A stretch of DNA of 64,000 nt from Lachnospiraceae bacterium OF09-6 (GCA_003435055.1 QUMM01000003.1:144321-208320), one strand, 5' to 3'; positions 26,571-40,138 are shown, numbered from the stretch's first letter. Made by a program: numbers and translations. Notes: generated by a model from the letters alone, not told the origin.

Positions 26571-26606
26571 ATCTAAGATTATATTTCAAATCTTAGATAT
26601 TTTCAA
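26571..26606 (-). promoter_or_regulatory. tuf promoter overlapped by an inverted repeat
   Basis: TTGAAA (26601-26606), a 17-base spacer and TATAAT (26578-26583) on the minus strand. The inverted repeat ATCTAAGATT (26571-26580) / complement (26589-26598) covers the spacer and -10, a possible operator or a chance palindrome. Confidence 0.65.
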
Positions 26607-26629
26607 GCCCATTTTTATTTAATTCTTTC

Positions 26630-28747
26630 TTATTTAGCCTTTGCGCTCAGTACTTTTTCCTGTACAGACTTTGGAACTGGCTCGTATTTTTCGAAGAACA
26701 TTGAGTAGTTACCACGTCCCTGTGTCTTAGAACGAAGGTCTGTAGAATAACCGAACATTTCAGCAAGAGGTACGTATCCACGAACGATCTTTCCGCCGCC
26801 GATATCATCCATACCTTCGATACGTCCACGACGAGAGTTGATATCACCGATAACATCTCCCATGTATTCTTCCGGCATAGTTACTTCAACCTTCATGATC
26901 GGCTCAAGTAAGATTGCTCCGCCCTTCTTCATAGCGTCCTTGAATGCCATAGAACCGGCAATGTGGAATGCCATTTCAGAAGAGTCAACTTCATGGTAAG
27001 ATCCGTCGTATACGTTAGCGTGTACACCCAGTACAGGGAATCCGCCAAGGATACCAGACTGTGCAGCTTCTTCAATACCTTCTCCTACAGCTGGGATGTA
27101 TTCCTTAGGAATCGCACCACCAACTACAGTAGACTCAAACTTGAAGGTTTCTTCGCCGTTTGGATCCATAGGTGTGAAGATAACTTTACAGTGACCATAC
27201 TGTCCACGTCCACCGGACTGTTTTGCATACTTGCTGTCAACATTAACTTCTTTTGTAAAGGTCTCTTTGTAAGCAACCTGAGGTGCACCTACATTAGCCT
27301 CTACCTTAAATTCACGAAGCAGACGGTCAACGATGATTTCCAAGTGAAGTTCACCCATACCAGCGATGATAGTCTGACCTGTTTCCTGATCAGTATGAGC
27401 ACGGAATGTTGGGTCTTCTTCTGCAAGTTTTGCAAGTGCTTCACCCATCTTGCCCTGACCAGCTTTTGTCTTAGGCTCGATAGCCAGCTCGATAACTGGT
27501 TCTGGGAATTCCATAGATTCCAGAATTACCGGATGCTGTTCATCACAGATGGTATCACCTGTCGTTGTGTTCTTGAAACCAACTGCAGCAGCGATATCTC
27601 CGGAGTAAACCTTATCCAGCTCAGCTCTCTTGTTAGCGTGCATCTGAAGAATACGTCCCACACGTTCCTTTTTGCCCTTTGTTGCATTCAGTACGTAAGA
27701 ACCAGAATTCATAGTACCTGAGTAAACACGGAAGAATGCCAGTTTACCAACAAATGGGTCAGCCATGATCTTGAATGCCAGAGCGGAGAATGGTTCTTCA
27801 TCAGAAGAATGTCTTTCCACTTCATTTCCTTCCATATCCACACCCTTGATAGACGGGATGTCGATAGGAGATGGCATAAAGTCGATAATAGCATCCAGAA
27901 GCTTCTGAACACCTTTGTTACGGTAAGCTGTACCACAGCAAACCGGAACTGCTGTACATTCGCAGGTACCTTTTCTCAGAACCTTCTTCAGGGCTTCAAC
28001 GGATGGTTCTTCACCTTCCAGATATTCCATCATCAGATCGTCATCCAGTTCGCAGATCTTTTCAACCAGCTCTGTATGATACAGTTCTGCATCTTCCTGC
28101 ATATCTTCTGGGATGTCAACGATAGAAATATCTTCACCCTTTTCATCATTATAAATATATGCTTTCATTTCGAACAGGTCGATGATTCCTTTGAATTCAT
28201 CTTCCTTACCGATTGGCAGCTGAAGAACGATTGCGTTCTTACCAAGTCTTGTTCTGATCTGGTCTACAGCACCATAGAAGTTAGCACCAAGGATATCCAT
28301 CTTGTTGATGAATGCCATACGTGGTACATTGTAGGTATCAGCCTGACGCCATACGTTTTCTGACTGAGGCTCAACACCACCCTTTGCACAGAAGACGCCG
28401 ACAGCGCCATCCAGTACACGAAGGGAACGTTCTACTTCTACTGTAAAGTCAACGTGTCCTGGAGTATCAATGATGTTGATACGATGTTCCAGAGCACCTG
28501 GCTGAGGCTTACAGTTTTCCTGATGTGTCCAGTGACAAGTTGTAGCTGCTGAAGTAATTGTGATACCTCTTTCCTGTTCCTGCTCCATCCAGTCCATGGT
28601 TGCAGTACCTTCATGAGTATCACCGATTTTATAGTTAACACCAGTGTAATACAGGATACGCTCTGTCAGTGTGGTCTTACCAGCATCGATATGAGCCATA
28701 ATACCAATATTTCTGGTTCTCTCCAACGGATATTCTCTTCCAGCCAA
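26630..28747 (-). CDS. fusA: Elongation factor G
   Basis: A 705-residue translocase GTPase, full length. [19 protein letters not shown] (P-loop), the DTPGHVDF switch, NKMDILGA and all five domains through [14 protein letters not shown] near the end are present. It follows rpsG by 15 bases in the str operon. Confidence 0.98.
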   Translation of the reverse strand: MAGREYPLERTRNIGIMAHIDAGKTTLTERILYYTGVNYKIGDTHEGTATMDWMEQEQERGITITSAATTCHWTHQENCKPQPGALEHRINIIDTPGHVDFTVEVERSLRVLDGAVGVFCAKGGVEPQSENVWRQADTYNVPRMAFINKMDILGANFYGAVDQIRTRLGKNAIVLQLPIGKEDEFKGIIDLFEMKAYIYNDEKGEDISIVDIPEDMQEDAELYHTELVEKICELDDDLMMEYLEGEEPSVEALKKVLRKGTCECTAVPVCCGTAYRNKGVQKLLDAIIDFMPSPIDIPSIKGVDMEGNEVERHSSDEEPFSALAFKIMADPFVGKLAFFRVYSGTMNSGSYVLNATKGKKERVGRILQMHANKRAELDKVYSGDIAAAVGFKNTTTGDTICDEQHPVILESMEFPEPVIELAIEPKTKAGQGKMGEALAKLAEEDPTFRAHTDQETGQTIIAGMGELHLEIIVDRLLREFKVEANVGAPQVAYKETFTKEVNVDSKYAKQSGGRGQYGHCKVIFTPMDPNGEETFKFESTVVGGAIPKEYIPAVGEGIEEAAQSGILGGFPVLGVHANVYDGSYHEVDSSEMAFHIAGSMAFKDAMKKGGAILLEPIMKVEVTMPEEYMGDVIGDINSRRGRIEGMDDIGGGKIVRGYVPLAEMFGYSTDLRSKTQGRGNYSMFFEKYEPVPKSVQEKVLSAKAK

Positions 28748-28762
28748 GGTAAATTCCTCCTA

Positions 28763-29263
<501 letters not shown>

Positions 29264-29425
29264 TCATCGGTACTCACATGTGTCGTTCTAATGTGTTCGT
29301 GCTCGAAAGCTTCTATTTAAACCTGCAACCACCTGGTAATAGAACCCCGGCACTAATACTAGTTCTGTTTGTGATACGAATTATTTTACTAATTTATATT
29401 ACTAACTAAAATCGATATCTAAGAA

Positions 29426-29848
29426 TTATTTCTTAGCGTCTTTTGGTCTCTTTGCTCCGTATTTGGAACGAGCCTGTCTTCTCTTAGCAACACCTGCTGT
29501 ATCCAGTGTACCACGGATGATGTGGTATCTTGTACCTGGTAAGTCTTTTACTCTACCACCACGGATAAGAACTACGCTATGCTCCTGCAGATTGTGTCCT
29601 TCACCTGGAATGTAGCTTGTTACTTCGATGTTGTTTGACAGACGAACTCTGGCGATCTTTCTAAGAGCTGAGTTAGGCTTCTTAGGTGTAGCTGTCTTAA
29701 CAGCTGTACAAACTCCTCTTTTCTGTGGAGCAGATGTATCAGTGCTTTTCTTCTTCAGGGAGTTAAAGCCTTTCTGAAGAGCTGGAGCAGTAGATTTTTT
29801 GGTTGTTGTCTGTCTGCCTTTTCTTACTAACTGATTAAATGTTGGCAT
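29426..29848 (-). CDS. rpsL: 30S ribosomal protein S12
   Basis: A 140-residue decoding-centre protein. [13 protein letters not shown], the K-P-N-S-A-L-R-K loop (site of streptomycin-resistance changes) and the [10 protein letters not shown] segment are present. The start at 29848 has AGGAGG 8 bases upstream; the frame from 29902 adds 18 codons with no site. First gene of the str operon. The 192 bases to rpsG hold no gene. Confidence 0.98.
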   Translation of the reverse strand: MPTFNQLVRKGRQTTTKKSTAPALQKGFNSLKKKSTDTSAPQKRGVCTAVKTATPKKPNSALRKIARVRLSNNIEVTSYIPGEGHNLQEHSVVLIRGGRVKDLPGTRYHIIRGTLDTAGVAKRRQARSKYGAKRPKDAKK

Positions 29849-29961
29849 TCTTTTTACCTCCTGTGTTATTCCCCCATTGGGGTGTGGTTGCCGGCTATTC
29901 ATTCTTGAATAATTCCGTATGTGCGCACTTCTACCTTGATTGTTTTGTCACGCACGGTTAA

Positions 29962-29990
29962 ATTATAGTAAGTTCGTTTCTGTCTGTCAA
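29962..29990 (-). promoter_or_regulatory. str operon promoter
   Basis: A consensus promoter: TTGACA (29985-29990), 17-base spacer, TATAAT (29962-29967) on the minus strand, about 114 bases before rpsL. A perfect match at both boxes fits very strong expression. Confidence 0.9.
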
Positions 29991-30080
29991 GAACTTTCTT
30001 ATTATTTTCTAAAAACAATAGACTTATTTTTCTTCCCATGGTATCATAAGGGACAAATTTAAAAATAAAGGAGTGTTTTT

Positions 30081-31018
30081 ATGATCCGAACTTTATTAAA
30101 ACCCCTTTCTTTCATTCCTGCCATTTTACTGATGGTGATGATCTATCAGTTCTCTGCTCAGCCTGCTGATGTCTCTTCGCAGCTGAGTTATAAAGTCAGT
30201 TATAAGATTGTCGAGACTGCGGACAATATTTTTGAAACGAACCTGGATTATTGGCAGATGGATAACTGGGCTGTGAGAATCAATGGTGTCACCCGTAAAT
30301 TGGCTCATATGACAGAATATTTTGCTCTTGCTGTTGCCGTATCCTTTCCATTATATGTATATGGAGTGCATGGTATCTGGCTGATGCTTCTGGCCGGCAT
30401 CATCTGTGTGGGATTTGCTGCCGGGGATGAGTACCATCAATCTTTTATAGCCGGGCGTGGTCCTTCCGTAAGAGATGTAGGAATCGACAGCTTTGGTGTT
30501 TTCTGGGGAATCATTCTGGTACGAATCATTGGATGGACCGGAAGAAAGACTATTTTCCGCCCCCGTAAGAAAAAAGTAAAGGTTAAGAAAGTTAAGCAGT
30601 ATAACAAAAACTATCAATATAACAACTTTGAAGATGAGGATGATCTTCCTCCTTATCAGCCGGGCGGTGCATATCCACCTTATCAGGGACAGCCTCCGTA
30701 TTCAGAATGGCCTCCTTATCAGCAGCAACCGTATCCGGGACAACCTCCGTATCCAGAGCAGCCTCCGTATCCGAATCAACCGCCTTACCAGCAGCAGCCG
30801 TATCCGAATCAGGTCCTTATGAACCGATGCCTGATACCGATGAAATTCATGATCATGACGAGTTTGATTCCGATGTACATTCAGACCACCATAAGGAACC
30901 TTTCTTTATGAAGAGTGCCTACGATGGAAAGCCAAAGGCTTATGATCCCAAAGATCCTTTTCAGGATTGGATGGATGATTATTTTCCAGAAGATGATGAA
31001 CATCCTGCTTCTAAATAG
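30081..31018 (+). CDS. VanZ-like membrane protein with Pro/Tyr/Gln repeat tail, frameshifted
   Basis: The first ~165 residues are a VanZ-like domain: MIYQFSAQPADVSSQLS, R-K-L-A-H-M-T-E-Y-F, and DEYHQSF-x-GR with membrane helices. A lysine-rich patch (RKKKVKVKKVKQ) and a PPYQ/PYPxQPPY repeat follow. The frame from 30081 then runs out of phase to 30911. The other frame continues with GPYEPMPDTDEIHDHDEFDS and so on to 31018. One more G at 30812-30813 would give 312 residues with an acidic end. VanZ relatives affect glycopeptide tolerance or lipid-linked functions; the role here is unknown. It sits antisense between rpsL and rpoC. Confidence 0.78.
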
Positions 31019-31022
31019 TTGT

Positions 31023-31068
31023 TTTAAAAAAATGAGCCATTCACATATGTGAACAGCTCATTTTTTTA
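31023..31068. terminator. Bidirectional terminator between vanZ-like gene and rpoC
   Basis: AAAAAATGAGC pairs with GCTCATTTTTT, with an inner TTCAC/GTGAA stem. Each strand ends in a T-run. It separates convergent genes. Confidence 0.85.
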
Positions 31069-31086
31069 TCTTTGATTATCCGAATC

Positions 31087-34000
31087 TTATTCTTCTGTTT
31101 CAGTAGCTTCTTCCACTTCTGCAGTTTCTTCTGAAATATCTTCTGTTACTTCTTCTGCAGCAGCATCAGCAGCCATATCTTCTACTTCATCGTAATCCAT
31201 CTCGTCATCAAAAAGAATGTCATCATCTTCGGTTTCATCCTGCATATATTCGGTATTCAGATGAACATTGCGGTATCTCTTCATACCGGTACCAGCCGGG
31301 ATCAGCTTACCGATGATTACGTTTTCTTTCATACCAATCAGTGGATCGATCTTACCCTTGATCGCTGCTTCTGTCAATACCTTAGTGGTTTCCTGGAAGG
31401 ATGCAGCTGACAGGAAGGAGTTAGTAGCCAGGGATGCTTTTGTAATACCAAGCATTACCTGTTTTCCTTCTGCAGGCTCTTTGCCTTCTTCGATCATCTT
31501 TTCATTGGTATCTTCAAAGTCAAGAATGTCAACCTGTGTTCCCGGAAGGAAATCAGTATCTCCAGCTTCCTCAACTCTGATCTTCTGCAGCATCTGACGT
31601 ACAATCACTTCGATATGTTTATCGTTGATTTCTACACCCTGCAGACGGTATACACGCTGTACTTCCTGGATCATGTAATCCTGTACGGCACGCACACCCT
31701 TGATTCTTAAAATATCATGTGGATTTACGCTACCTTCGGTCAGTTCATCACCGGCTCCCAGCTCTACGCCATCCAGAACTTTAATTCTGGAACCATACGG
31801 GATCAGGTAAGTCTTAGACTCTCCTGTTTCCTGATTGGTCACGATAATTTCACGTTTCTTCTTCGTATCACGGATCTCAACTTTACCGGCGATCTCAGTG
31901 ATGATTGCAAGACCCTTTGGTTTTCTCGCTTCAAAAAGCTCCTCAACTCGAGGAAGACCCTGTGTAATATCTCCACCAGCCACACCACCGGTATGGAAGG
32001 TACGCATGGTCAGCTGTGTACCAGGTTCACCGATAGACTGTGCTGCAATGATACCTACGGATTCACCTACCTGTACCGGTTCACCGGTTGCCAGGTTGGC
32101 ACCATAACATTTTGCGCAGACACCGATATGTGACTTACAGGTCAGCACAGTACGGATCTTAATCTTTTCAAATGGCTTGCCTTCTGCATCTACACCTTCG
32201 GACATGATCTTTGCAGCACGCTTCGGTGTGATCATATGGTTAGCCTTTACAATCACTTCACCATTCTTATCACAGATCGTCTCACAGGAGAATCTTCCTG
32301 TGATACGTTCCTGAAGGCTTTCGATCTCTTCTTTACCATCACGAAGTGCCTGTACATACATACCAGGTGCTTCCTTACCTTCACAGCAGTCTGTCTCACG
32401 AATGATCAGGTGCTGTGATACGTCTACCAGACGTCTGGTCAGGTAACCAGAGTCAGCGGTACGAAGAGCTGTATCGGACAGACCTTTACGAGCTCCATGA
32501 GCAGACATGAAGTATTCCAGTACGTCCAGACCTTCACGGAAGTTGGACTTAATAGGAAGTTCGATGGTGTGACCGGTTGTATCGGCCATCAGTCCTCGCA
32601 TACCTGCCAGCTGTTTGATCTGCTTATCAGAACCACGGGCTCCTGAGTCAGCCATCATGTAGATGTTGTTGTACTTATCCAGACCATCCAGCAGAGCTTT
32701 GGTCAGAATATCATCGGTATTCTTCCAGGTCTCAACAACTTCTTTATAACGTTCTTCTTCTGTGATCAGACCACGTTTGTAGTTTCTTGTGATCTTATCT
32801 ACAGTATCCTGAGCCTCAGCTATCAGCTGTGGTTTCTGTGGTGGCACAGTCATATCGGAAATGGATACGGTCATGGCCGCTCTGGTAGAATATTTGTAAC
32901 CCATGGACTTGATATCATCCAGCACTTCTGCTGTCTTGGTAGCTCCATGTGTATTGATAACTTTCTGAAGGATCTGTTTCAGACCTTTCTTACCTACATG
33001 GAAATCAACTTCCAGGGCAAGATCATTGTCATGATTGCTTCGATCTACAAATCCAAGGTCCTGAGGAAGGATCTCGTTAAAGATAAATCGTCCCAGTGTA
33101 GAGCTGACTGTTCCTGTCTTCTCTGTTCCGTCCGGCATTGTCTTAGTAACACGAACGTGAATCTTTGTCTGAAGAGTAATTACCTGGTTCTCATATGCAA
33201 GGATTGCTTCGTTGACACTCTTGAAGAACTTACCTTCTCCCTTTGCTCCAGGTCTTTCCTGTGTCAGATAGTAAATACCAAGGACCATATCCTGTGAAGG
33301 AACGGCTACAGGGCCGCCATCAGACGGCTTCAGAAGGTTGTTCGGTGAAAGAAGCAGGAAACGGCACTCTGCCTGTGCTTCTACGGACAGCGGAAGATGA
33401 ACCGCCATCTGGTCACCATCGAAGTCGGCGTTGAACGCGGTACAAACCAGTGGATGCAGCTTAATCGCTTTTCCCTGCACCAGAATCGGTTCAAATGCCT
33501 GAATACCAAGTCTGTGCAGTGTAGGAGCACGGTTCAGCATGACCGGATGCTCTTTAATAACCTGTTCCAGGACATCCCATACCTGCGGTTCCAGTCTCTC
33601 AACCATCTTCTTGGCATTCTTAATATTGTGAGAAGTACCGTTTGCCACCAGTTCTTTCATAACGAAAGGCTTGAACAGCTCAATCGCCATCTCCTGTGGC
33701 AGACCGCACTGGTAAATCTTCAGTTCAGGACCAACAACGATAACGGAACGCCCGGAATAGTCAACTCGTTTTCCGAGCAGGTTCTGACGGAAACGTCCTG
33801 ATTTACCCTTTAACATATCCGACAGGGACTTCAGTGGTCTGTTACCCGGTCCAGTTACCGGACGTCCTCTACGTCCGTTATCAATCAGAGCATCCACAGA
33901 TTCCTGCAGCATTCTCTTTTCGTTACGAACGATGATATCTGGTGCGCCCAGCTCTAACAGTCTTTTCAGACGGTTGTTACGGTTGATAATACGACGATAC

Positions 34001-34794
34001 AGATCATTTAAGTCAGATGTGGCAAAACGTCCACCATCCAGCTGTACCATCGGACGGATATCTGGCGGGATAACCGGAATGACAGTCATGATCATCCACT
34101 CTGGTTTATTTCCAGATTCACGGAATGCTTCTACGACTTCCAGTCTCTTTACGATACGGGCACGCTTCTGGCCTGATGATTCAGCCAGAGCAGCCTGTAA
34201 TTCTGCAGATTCCTTGTCCATATCAATTGCTTCCAGAAGCTCTTTGATGGCTTCTGCACCCATGCCAACACGGAATGTGTCTCCATAGGCTTCTCTTGCT
34301 TCCTGATATTCTTTTTCTGTCAGCACCTGCTTATACATCAGGTTAGTATCACCGGCATCCAGTACAATGTAGTTCGCAAAGTACAGAACTTTTTCCAGTA
34401 CACGCGGTGATAAGTCCAACATCAGCCCCATTCTGGAAGGGATACCCTTGAAATACCAGATATGAGAAACTGGTGCAGCCAGTTCAATATGACCCATACG
34501 CTCTCTACGAACGCTGGATTTGGTAACTTCTACACCACAGCGATCGCAGACAACACCTTTATAACGGATTTTCTTATATTTACCACAGTGGCACTCCCAG
34601 TCCTTGCTAGGTCCGAAAATACGTTCACAGAAAAGTCCGTCTTTTTCCGGTTTCAGTGTTCTGTAGTTAATGGTTTCCGGTTTCTTTACTTCTCCATGGG
34701 ACCACTCTCTGATTTTCTCAGGAGATGCCAGGCCAATCTTGATCGCATCAAACGAAATTGGCTGATAAACTTCTTTATTTGTTACTTCTGCCAT
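31087..34794 (-). CDS. rpoC: RNA polymerase subunit beta'
   Basis: A 1235-residue catalytic subunit. It has the zinc-binding [20 protein letters not shown] region, the active-site [12 protein letters not shown] with its three Mg-binding aspartates, the bridge/trigger region ([20 protein letters not shown]) and an acidic tail of D/E. It starts 14 bases after the rpoB stop. No large lineage insertion is seen in it. Confidence 0.98.
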   Translation of the reverse strand: MAEVTNKEVYQPISFDAIKIGLASPEKIREWSHGEVKKPETINYRTLKPEKDGLFCERIFGPSKDWECHCGKYKKIRYKGVVCDRCGVEVTKSSVRRERMGHIELAAPVSHIWYFKGIPSRMGLMLDLSPRVLEKVLYFANYIVLDAGDTNLMYKQVLTEKEYQEAREAYGDTFRVGMGAEAIKELLEAIDMDKESAELQAALAESSGQKRARIVKRLEVVEAFRESGNKPEWMIMTVIPVIPPDIRPMVQLDGGRFATSDLNDLYRRIINRNNRLKRLLELGAPDIIVRNEKRMLQESVDALIDNGRRGRPVTGPGNRPLKSLSDMLKGKSGRFRQNLLGKRVDYSGRSVIVVGPELKIYQCGLPQEMAIELFKPFVMKELVANGTSHNIKNAKKMVERLEPQVWDVLEQVIKEHPVMLNRAPTLHRLGIQAFEPILVQGKAIKLHPLVCTAFNADFDGDQMAVHLPLSVEAQAECRFLLLSPNNLLKPSDGGPVAVPSQDMVLGIYYLTQERPGAKGEGKFFKSVNEAILAYENQVITLQTKIHVRVTKTMPDGTEKTGTVSSTLGRFIFNEILPQDLGFVDRSNHDNDLALEVDFHVGKKGLKQILQKVINTHGATKTAEVLDDIKSMGYKYSTRAAMTVSISDMTVPPQKPQLIAEAQDTVDKITRNYKRGLITEEERYKEVVETWKNTDDILTKALLDGLDKYNNIYMMADSGARGSDKQIKQLAGMRGLMADTTGHTIELPIKSNFREGLDVLEYFMSAHGARKGLSDTALRTADSGYLTRRLVDVSQHLIIRETDCCEGKEAPGMYVQALRDGKEEIESLQERITGRFSCETICDKNGEVIVKANHMITPKRAAKIMSEGVDAEGKPFEKIKIRTVLTCKSHIGVCAKCYGANLATGEPVQVGESVGIIAAQSIGEPGTQLTMRTFHTGGVAGGDITQGLPRVEELFEARKPKGLAIITEIAGKVEIRDTKKKREIIVTNQETGESKTYLIPYGSRIKVLDGVELGAGDELTEGSVNPHDILRIKGVRAVQDYMIQEVQRVYRLQGVEINDKHIEVIVRQMLQKIRVEEAGDTDFLPGTQVDILDFEDTNEKMIEEGKEPAEGKQVMLGITKASLATNSFLSAASFQETTKVLTEAAIKGKIDPLIGMKENVIIGKLIPAGTGMKRYRNVHLNTEYMQDETEDDDILFDDEMDYDEVEDMAADAAAEEVTEDISEETAEVEEATETEE

Positions 34795-34808
34795 GAATGG
34801 TTCCCTCC

Positions 34809-37800
34809 CTATTCTACATCGTCATCGAAGCTGTCATCCACATCAACGGTTTCTTCATCTTCGGACTCCTGTACATCTACAAGTTCATCACCGGAGAATT
34901 CCTGCTGGCTGAATCCATAGCTGCCAAAGGAATTTTCCTCACGCTTATAGCCTCTGTCTCCTTCAATGACGGAACGGATATCTGTTTCACCATAATCAAC
35001 AGTTTCCATAATCTCAACTTCCTGCTGGTTCTCACCAAGAACTTTCACATCCAGACCAAGAGCCTGAAGTTCTTTCAGCATAACCTTAAAGGATTCTGGA
35101 ATACCCGGTTCAGGAATATTCTCACCCTTAATGATTGCTTCATATGTCTTCACACGACCAACAACGTCATCAGATTTTACTGTCAGGATTTCCTGCAGTG
35201 TGTAAGATGCTCCGTATGCTTCCAGAGCCCAAACTTCCATCTCTCCGAAACGCTGTCCACCGAACTGAGCTTTACCACCCAGAGGCTGCTGTGTTACCAG
35301 TGAGTAAGGACCCGTAGAACGTGCATGGATCTTATCATCAACCAGGTGATGCAGCTTCAGATAATGCATGTGTCCAATGGTTACAGGACTGTCAAAGAAC
35401 TCACCTGTTCTACCATCACGAAGTCTTACCTTACCGTCTCTGGACAGTGGCACACCCTTCCACAGTTCTCTGTGATCTCTGTTCTCATACAGATAATCCA
35501 GAACTTCCGGAAGCAGCTCTTCGCCATGTTTTGCTTTAAATTCATCCCATTCCAGATTGACATAATCGTTTGCCAGATCCAGAGTGTCCATGATATCAAT
35601 TTCGTTTGCACCGTCAAATACCGGAGTAGAAATGTTAAATCCAAGGGCTTTTGCCGCAAGACTCAAATGAATCTCCAGCACCTGTCCGATATTCATACGA
35701 GAAGGCACACCCAGAGGATTCAGCACGATATCCAGTGGACGTCCGTTTGGCAGGAATGGCATATCTTCTACTGGTAATACACGGGAAACGACACCCTTGT
35801 TACCATGACGTCCGGCCATCTTATCACCAACGGAAATCTTTCTCTTCTGTGCAATATAGATTCTGACTGCCTGATTTACTCCAGGTGCCAGTTCATCTCC
35901 ATTTTCTCTTGTGAATACTTTTGCATCTACAACAATACCATATTCACCATGAGGTACTTTCAGAGAAGTATCTCTTACTTCACGTGCTTTTTCACCGAAA
36001 ATTGCACGAAGCAGTCTCTCTTCTGCTGTCAGTTCTGTCTCTCCCTTAGGAGTTACTTTACCAACCAGGATATCACCGGCACGAACTTCCGCACCGATAC
36101 GGATGATACCTCTTTCATCCAGATCCTTTAATGCGTCATCACCCACACCAGGAACGTCTCTTGTGATCTCTTCCGGTCCCAGCTTGGTATCACGGGCTTC
36201 TGCCTCGTATTCTTCAATATGAACAGATGTGTATACGTCGTTCATAACCAGTCTTTCACTTAACAGAACCGCATCCTCGTAGTTATAACCTTCCCATGTC
36301 ATGAAACCGATCAGTGGGTTCTTACCAAGAGCGATCTCACCATTGGAAGTAGAAGGTCCGTCTGCAATAACCTGTCCTTCTGCTACACGATTGCCTTTGA
36401 ATACGATTGGCTTCTGGTTGTAGCAGTTGCTCTGGTTGCTTCGCAGGAACTTGGTCAGATGATATTCATCCTTCTGTCCGTCATCTGTTCGAATAACAAT
36501 ATCTTTAGATGTAACAGTCTCTACTACACCTGCACGTTTTGCTACCACGCAGACACCTGAGTCAACCGCTGCCTTTGTCTCCATACCAGTACCTACTACA
36601 GGAGCTTCAGTAGTCAGAAGAGGTACGGCCTGACGCTGCATGTTAGATCCCATCAGCGCACGGTTCGCATCGTCGTTCTGCAGGAAAGGAATGAGGGCTG
36701 TAGCTACGGAGAACACCATCTTAGGAGATACATCCATGTAATCAAACATGCTTCGTTCGTATTCCTGTGTCTCTTCTCTGTAACGACCAGATACATTCTT
36801 ACGAACGAAATGTCCGTCTGCATCCAGCTGCTCATTCGCCTGTGCTACATGATAATTATCCTCTTCATCAGCGGTCATGTAGACTACTTCGTCTGTAACA
36901 CGCGGGTTCTTAGGATCTGTCTTGTCAATCTTACGGTATGGTGCCTCAACGAAACCATACTGGTTAATTCTTGCATAGCATGCAAGAGAGTTGATCAGAC
37001 CGATATTCGGTCCTTCAGGAGTCTCGATAGGGCACATTCTTCCATAGTGGGAATAATGTACGTCTCGAACCTCGAATCCTGCTCTGTCTCGTGACAGACC
37101 ACCAGGTCCCAGTGCGGACAGACGTCTCTTGTGAGTCAGCTCACCAAGAGGGTTGTTCTGATCCATGAACTGTGACAGCTGGGAAGATCCGAAGAATTCT
37201 TTCACTGCTGCAGTTACCGGCTTGATATTGATCAGGGACTGTGGGGAAATACCTTCCAGATCCTGTGTGGTCATTCTTTCACGAACCACTCTCTCCAGTC
37301 TGGACAGACCGATACGGTACTGATTCTGAAGCAGCTCACCTACCGCGCGAATACGTCTGTTACCCAGGTGGTCAATATCATCATCATTTCCAATGCCATA
37401 TTCCAGATGCATATTGTAATTAATAGAAGCAAAGATATCTTCTTTTGTAATATGCTTTGGAATCAGGTCATGAATATCTCTCTTAATTGCATCTTTGATA
37501 TCATCCAGGCTTTCATTTTCTTCCAGTATAGAAGCCAGCACCGGATAATATACTAATTCTGTCACGCCAAGGCTTCTTGCTTCATCCTCATCAATATCTA
37601 CCCATTTGGTGATATCTACCATCATGCTGGACAGAACTTTTTCATTGCGTTCTTCTGTCTGAATCCAGACAAATGGAACTGCCGCATTCTGAATATCATC
37701 AGCCAGTTCGCGTGTTAACTTTGTTCCTGCTTCTGCCAGGACTTCACCTGTAGAAGGATCCACTACATCCTCTGCCAGTACATGTCCTGCAATACGGTTA

Positions 37801-38657
37801 CGAAGCATCAGCTTTTTGTTGAATTTATAACGTCCGACTTTTGCAAGATCGTATCTTCTCGGGTCAAAGAACATTGCTGTAATCAGGCTCTCTGCGCTCT
37901 CTACTGCTAATGGTTCACCTGGGCGAATCTTCTTGTACAGTTCCAGAAGACCTTCTTTGTAGTTCGTAGAAACGTCCTTGGTCAATGTCGCAAGAATCTT
38001 TGGTTCCTCACCAAATAATTCCAGGATCTCAGCATTCGTGCTGACACCAAGGGCACGAATCAATACGGTAATCGGTACTTTTCTGGTTCTATCTACACGA
38101 ACATAAAATACGTCATTGGAGTCTGTCTCATATTCCAGCCATGCACCACGGTTTGGAATCACGGTAGAAGAAAACAGTCTCTTACCAAGCTTGTCATGTG
38201 CAATTGCGTAATAAATACCCGGAGAACGAACCAGCTGGCTTACGATAACACGTTCTGCACCGTTAATAACGAACGTACCTGTAGCTGTCATCAGTGGAAG
38301 ATCTCCCATGAATATTTCATGTTCATTGATTTCATCAGTCTCTCTGTTGTGCAGTCTGACCTTAACTTTCAAAGGAGCTGCATAAGTAGCATCGCGCTCT
38401 TTGCACTCTTCGATTGAGTATTTGACATCATCTTCGCAAAGCTTGAAATCTACAAATTCCAGGCTGAGCTTTTCGCTGTAATCACGAATTGGTGAGATAT
38501 CATCAAACACTTCATTGAGGCCTTCGTCCAAAAACCACTGGTATGAGTCCTTCTGAACCTCGATCAGGTTCGGCATCTCAAGAACCTCTTTCTGTCTTGA
38601 GTAACTCATTCGGAAACTGTTGCCGTTTGTGATAGGACGTATCCTGTTTTTCTCCAT
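34809..38657 (-). CDS. rpoB: RNA polymerase subunit beta
   Basis: A 1282-residue subunit. The rifampicin pocket [33 protein letters not shown] is normal at the usual resistance positions (Q, D, H, S). The C-terminal [19 protein letters not shown] region and an acidic tail are present. I start at 38657 (MEKNRIRP); the open frame from 38801 adds 48 codons that overlap the promoter. Wild-type rifampicin residues suggest sensitivity, which is inference. Confidence 0.97.
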   Translation of the reverse strand: MEKNRIRPITNGNSFRMSYSRQKEVLEMPNLIEVQKDSYQWFLDEGLNEVFDDISPIRDYSEKLSLEFVDFKLCEDDVKYSIEECKERDATYAAPLKVKVRLHNRETDEINEHEIFMGDLPLMTATGTFVINGAERVIVSQLVRSPGIYYAIAHDKLGKRLFSSTVIPNRGAWLEYETDSNDVFYVRVDRTRKVPITVLIRALGVSTNAEILELFGEEPKILATLTKDVSTNYKEGLLELYKKIRPGEPLAVESAESLITAMFFDPRRYDLAKVGRYKFNKKLMLRNRIAGHVLAEDVVDPSTGEVLAEAGTKLTRELADDIQNAAVPFVWIQTEERNEKVLSSMMVDITKWVDIDEDEARSLGVTELVYYPVLASILEENESLDDIKDAIKRDIHDLIPKHITKEDIFASINYNMHLEYGIGNDDDIDHLGNRRIRAVGELLQNQYRIGLSRLERVVRERMTTQDLEGISPQSLINIKPVTAAVKEFFGSSQLSQFMDQNNPLGELTHKRRLSALGPGGLSRDRAGFEVRDVHYSHYGRMCPIETPEGPNIGLINSLACYARINQYGFVEAPYRKIDKTDPKNPRVTDEVVYMTADEEDNYHVAQANEQLDADGHFVRKNVSGRYREETQEYERSMFDYMDVSPKMVFSVATALIPFLQNDDANRALMGSNMQRQAVPLLTTEAPVVGTGMETKAAVDSGVCVVAKRAGVVETVTSKDIVIRTDDGQKDEYHLTKFLRSNQSNCYNQKPIVFKGNRVAEGQVIADGPSTSNGEIALGKNPLIGFMTWEGYNYEDAVLLSERLVMNDVYTSVHIEEYEAEARDTKLGPEEITRDVPGVGDDALKDLDERGIIRIGAEVRAGDILVGKVTPKGETELTAEERLLRAIFGEKAREVRDTSLKVPHGEYGIVVDAKVFTRENGDELAPGVNQAVRIYIAQKRKISVGDKMAGRHGNKGVVSRVLPVEDMPFLPNGRPLDIVLNPLGVPSRMNIGQVLEIHLSLAAKALGFNISTPVFDGANEIDIMDTLDLANDYVNLEWDEFKAKHGEELLPEVLDYLYENRDHRELWKGVPLSRDGKVRLRDGRTGEFFDSPVTIGHMHYLKLHHLVDDKIHARSTGPYSLVTQQPLGGKAQFGGQRFGEMEVWALEAYGASYTLQEILTVKSDDVVGRVKTYEAIIKGENIPEPGIPESFKVMLKELQALGLDVKVLGENQQEVEIMETVDYGETDIRSVIEGDRGYKREENSFGSYGFSQQEFSGDELVDVQESEDEETVDVDDSFDDDVE

Positions 38658-38788
38658 ATGACGTTTCACCCCTGTCTTTTTATATAAATGTGCTGGTGTG
38701 CTCTTGCTCTTTTTCATACAAATACACCAAGTTTCTTTTTGGGTATACTTCACCCAAACGCATACTCTCGCACAATAATGCAACCTAT

Positions 38789-38817
38789 ACTGTATCACCA
38801 ATTTTCAAGGTTGTCAA
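38789..38817 (-). promoter_or_regulatory. rpoBC promoter
   Basis: TTGACA (38812-38817), 17-base spacer, TACAGT (38789-38794) on the minus strand, about 130 bases before rpoB. It makes rpoBC a transcript separate from rplJL in this genome. Confidence 0.75.
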
Positions 38818-38856
38818 ATGGTTTTTGAAATTTGCTGCAGATTCCATTCCATTTCT

Positions 38857-39921
38857 TTACATATCCAGTTTCATGTCGCCATATTTGATCCAGCCTTTTT
38901 TTCTCATGTATTCGGAGATAGCCAGGGTGATGAGTGCCGGGAGAATGATCTGGATCAGCAGTATCTTGATCAGGACGATGGTTCCAGATTCTGCAGGTAC
39001 CATCGTCTGCCAGGTCATGATCTGTCCTACCAGTCCGGCTGTTCCCATGCCGGATCCGGTGGCATTGCCTGTCATCTTGAAGATCATGGTTCCAACCGGT
39101 CCTAAGATGGTGCTTGAGAGAATGGCCGGGAGCCAGATCACAGGCTTACGGACAATATTGGGTACCTGAAGCATGGAAGTTCCGATTCCCTGCGCTACCA
39201 GACCACCGATTTTATTTTCACGATATGAAGCCACTGCAAATCCTACCATATTACAGCAGCATCCAACGGTAGCTGCCCCGGCCGCCAGACCGGACAGGTT
39301 CAGAATAATACCAAGTGCTGCTGAACTGATCGGAAGAGTCAGGATCATCCCCATCAGAACCGATACCACGATACCCATCAAAAATGGCTGCTGCTCTACG
39401 CCCCAGTTGATCATTGCGCCAAGGCTTGTCATGATTCTTGACACGCCCGGTCCCACCAGAAGACCAACCAATGAACCGGTTCCAATGGTCACAATCGGTG
39501 TTACCAGAATATCCACTTTCGTCTTGCCTGCTACCAGATGCCCGCATTCAATTCCAATGTAGGCAGCCAAAAACGCTCCAAGTGGTTCTCCCGGTCCTGC
39601 AAATACCATCGTTCCATCCACAAGAACCGTACCGGCCAGCAGCTTGCTGGCAAATGCGCCCACCATACCGGCTGTCGCCGCAGATACCACTACCAGATAG
39701 CTTTCTTTAAACTTCGCAGCCACACCCACGCCGATACCGGCACCGGTCAGTGCTGCCGCAACTTTCCCTACCGCAAAGATCATATCGCCTCTCGGGCCAC
39801 CGATCAGTGTACCGATCTGCTGAATAATTGTGCCTATGATCAGTGTGGCGAACAGCCCCTGTGCCATGCCGCTCAGACCGTCAATAAAAATGTGATCCAG
39901 TAAATCCTTGATTTTCTTCAT
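38857..39921 (-). CDS. PTS transporter subunit IIC (PTS_EIIC_2 type)
   Basis: A 354-residue membrane protein with about 9-10 helices of the stand-alone EIIC_2 family: DHIFIDGLSGMAQGLF, IGGPRGDMIFAVG, GIECGHLVAGKTKVDI and SSAALGI. No EIIA/EIIB gene lies nearby, and this family is often not tied to a PTS operon; the substrate is unknown. I start at 39921, where AGGAGG is 8 bases upstream. It sits between deoD and rpoB on the same strand. Confidence 0.8.
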   Translation of the reverse strand: MKKIKDLLDHIFIDGLSGMAQGLFATLIIGTIIQQIGTLIGGPRGDMIFAVGKVAAALTGAGIGVGVAAKFKESYLVVVSAATAGMVGAFASKLLAGTVLVDGTMVFAGPGEPLGAFLAAYIGIECGHLVAGKTKVDILVTPIVTIGTGSLVGLLVGPGVSRIMTSLGAMINWGVEQQPFLMGIVVSVLMGMILTLPISSAALGIILNLSGLAAGAATVGCCCNMVGFAVASYRENKIGGLVAQGIGTSMLQVPNIVRKPVIWLPAILSSTILGPVGTMIFKMTGNATGSGMGTAGLVGQIMTWQTMVPAESGTIVLIKILLIQIILPALITLAISEYMRKKGWIKYGDMKLDM

Positions 39922-40090
39922 GTTCTCTCCCTCCTGCGTTCTCACGTGTCTTGTCACCTGTCATGTTATTAGGTATCATACCGTAACATATAAATAAAAT
40001 CAAGCAAATAAGTCTTACATTTTCTATGCATCGTCACGCAAAATGCCTTGCAGGGCTTTTCTGTGGACAGTAACCATACTTTATAACGCA

Positions 40091-40118
40091 CAAAAATCAT
40101 GCCGAAGCATGATTTTTG
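40091..40118 (-). terminator. Terminator after deoD
   Basis: The 12-bp arms CAAAAATCATGC (40091-40102) and complement (40107-40118) around CGAA sit just past the deoD stop. The AT-rich ends give T-runs on both strands. Confidence 0.75.
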
Positions 40119-40138
40119 TACGATATATTTTTTTCTGT

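Noticed and set aside
26963..27721. Long plus-strand open frame opposite fusA
   Set aside because: Composition shadow of fusA, with no start signal or family features.
29849..29902. Eighteen extra N-terminal codons for S12
   Set aside because: No ribosome site before 29902, while AGGAGG precedes 29848, and the family begins MPTFNQL.
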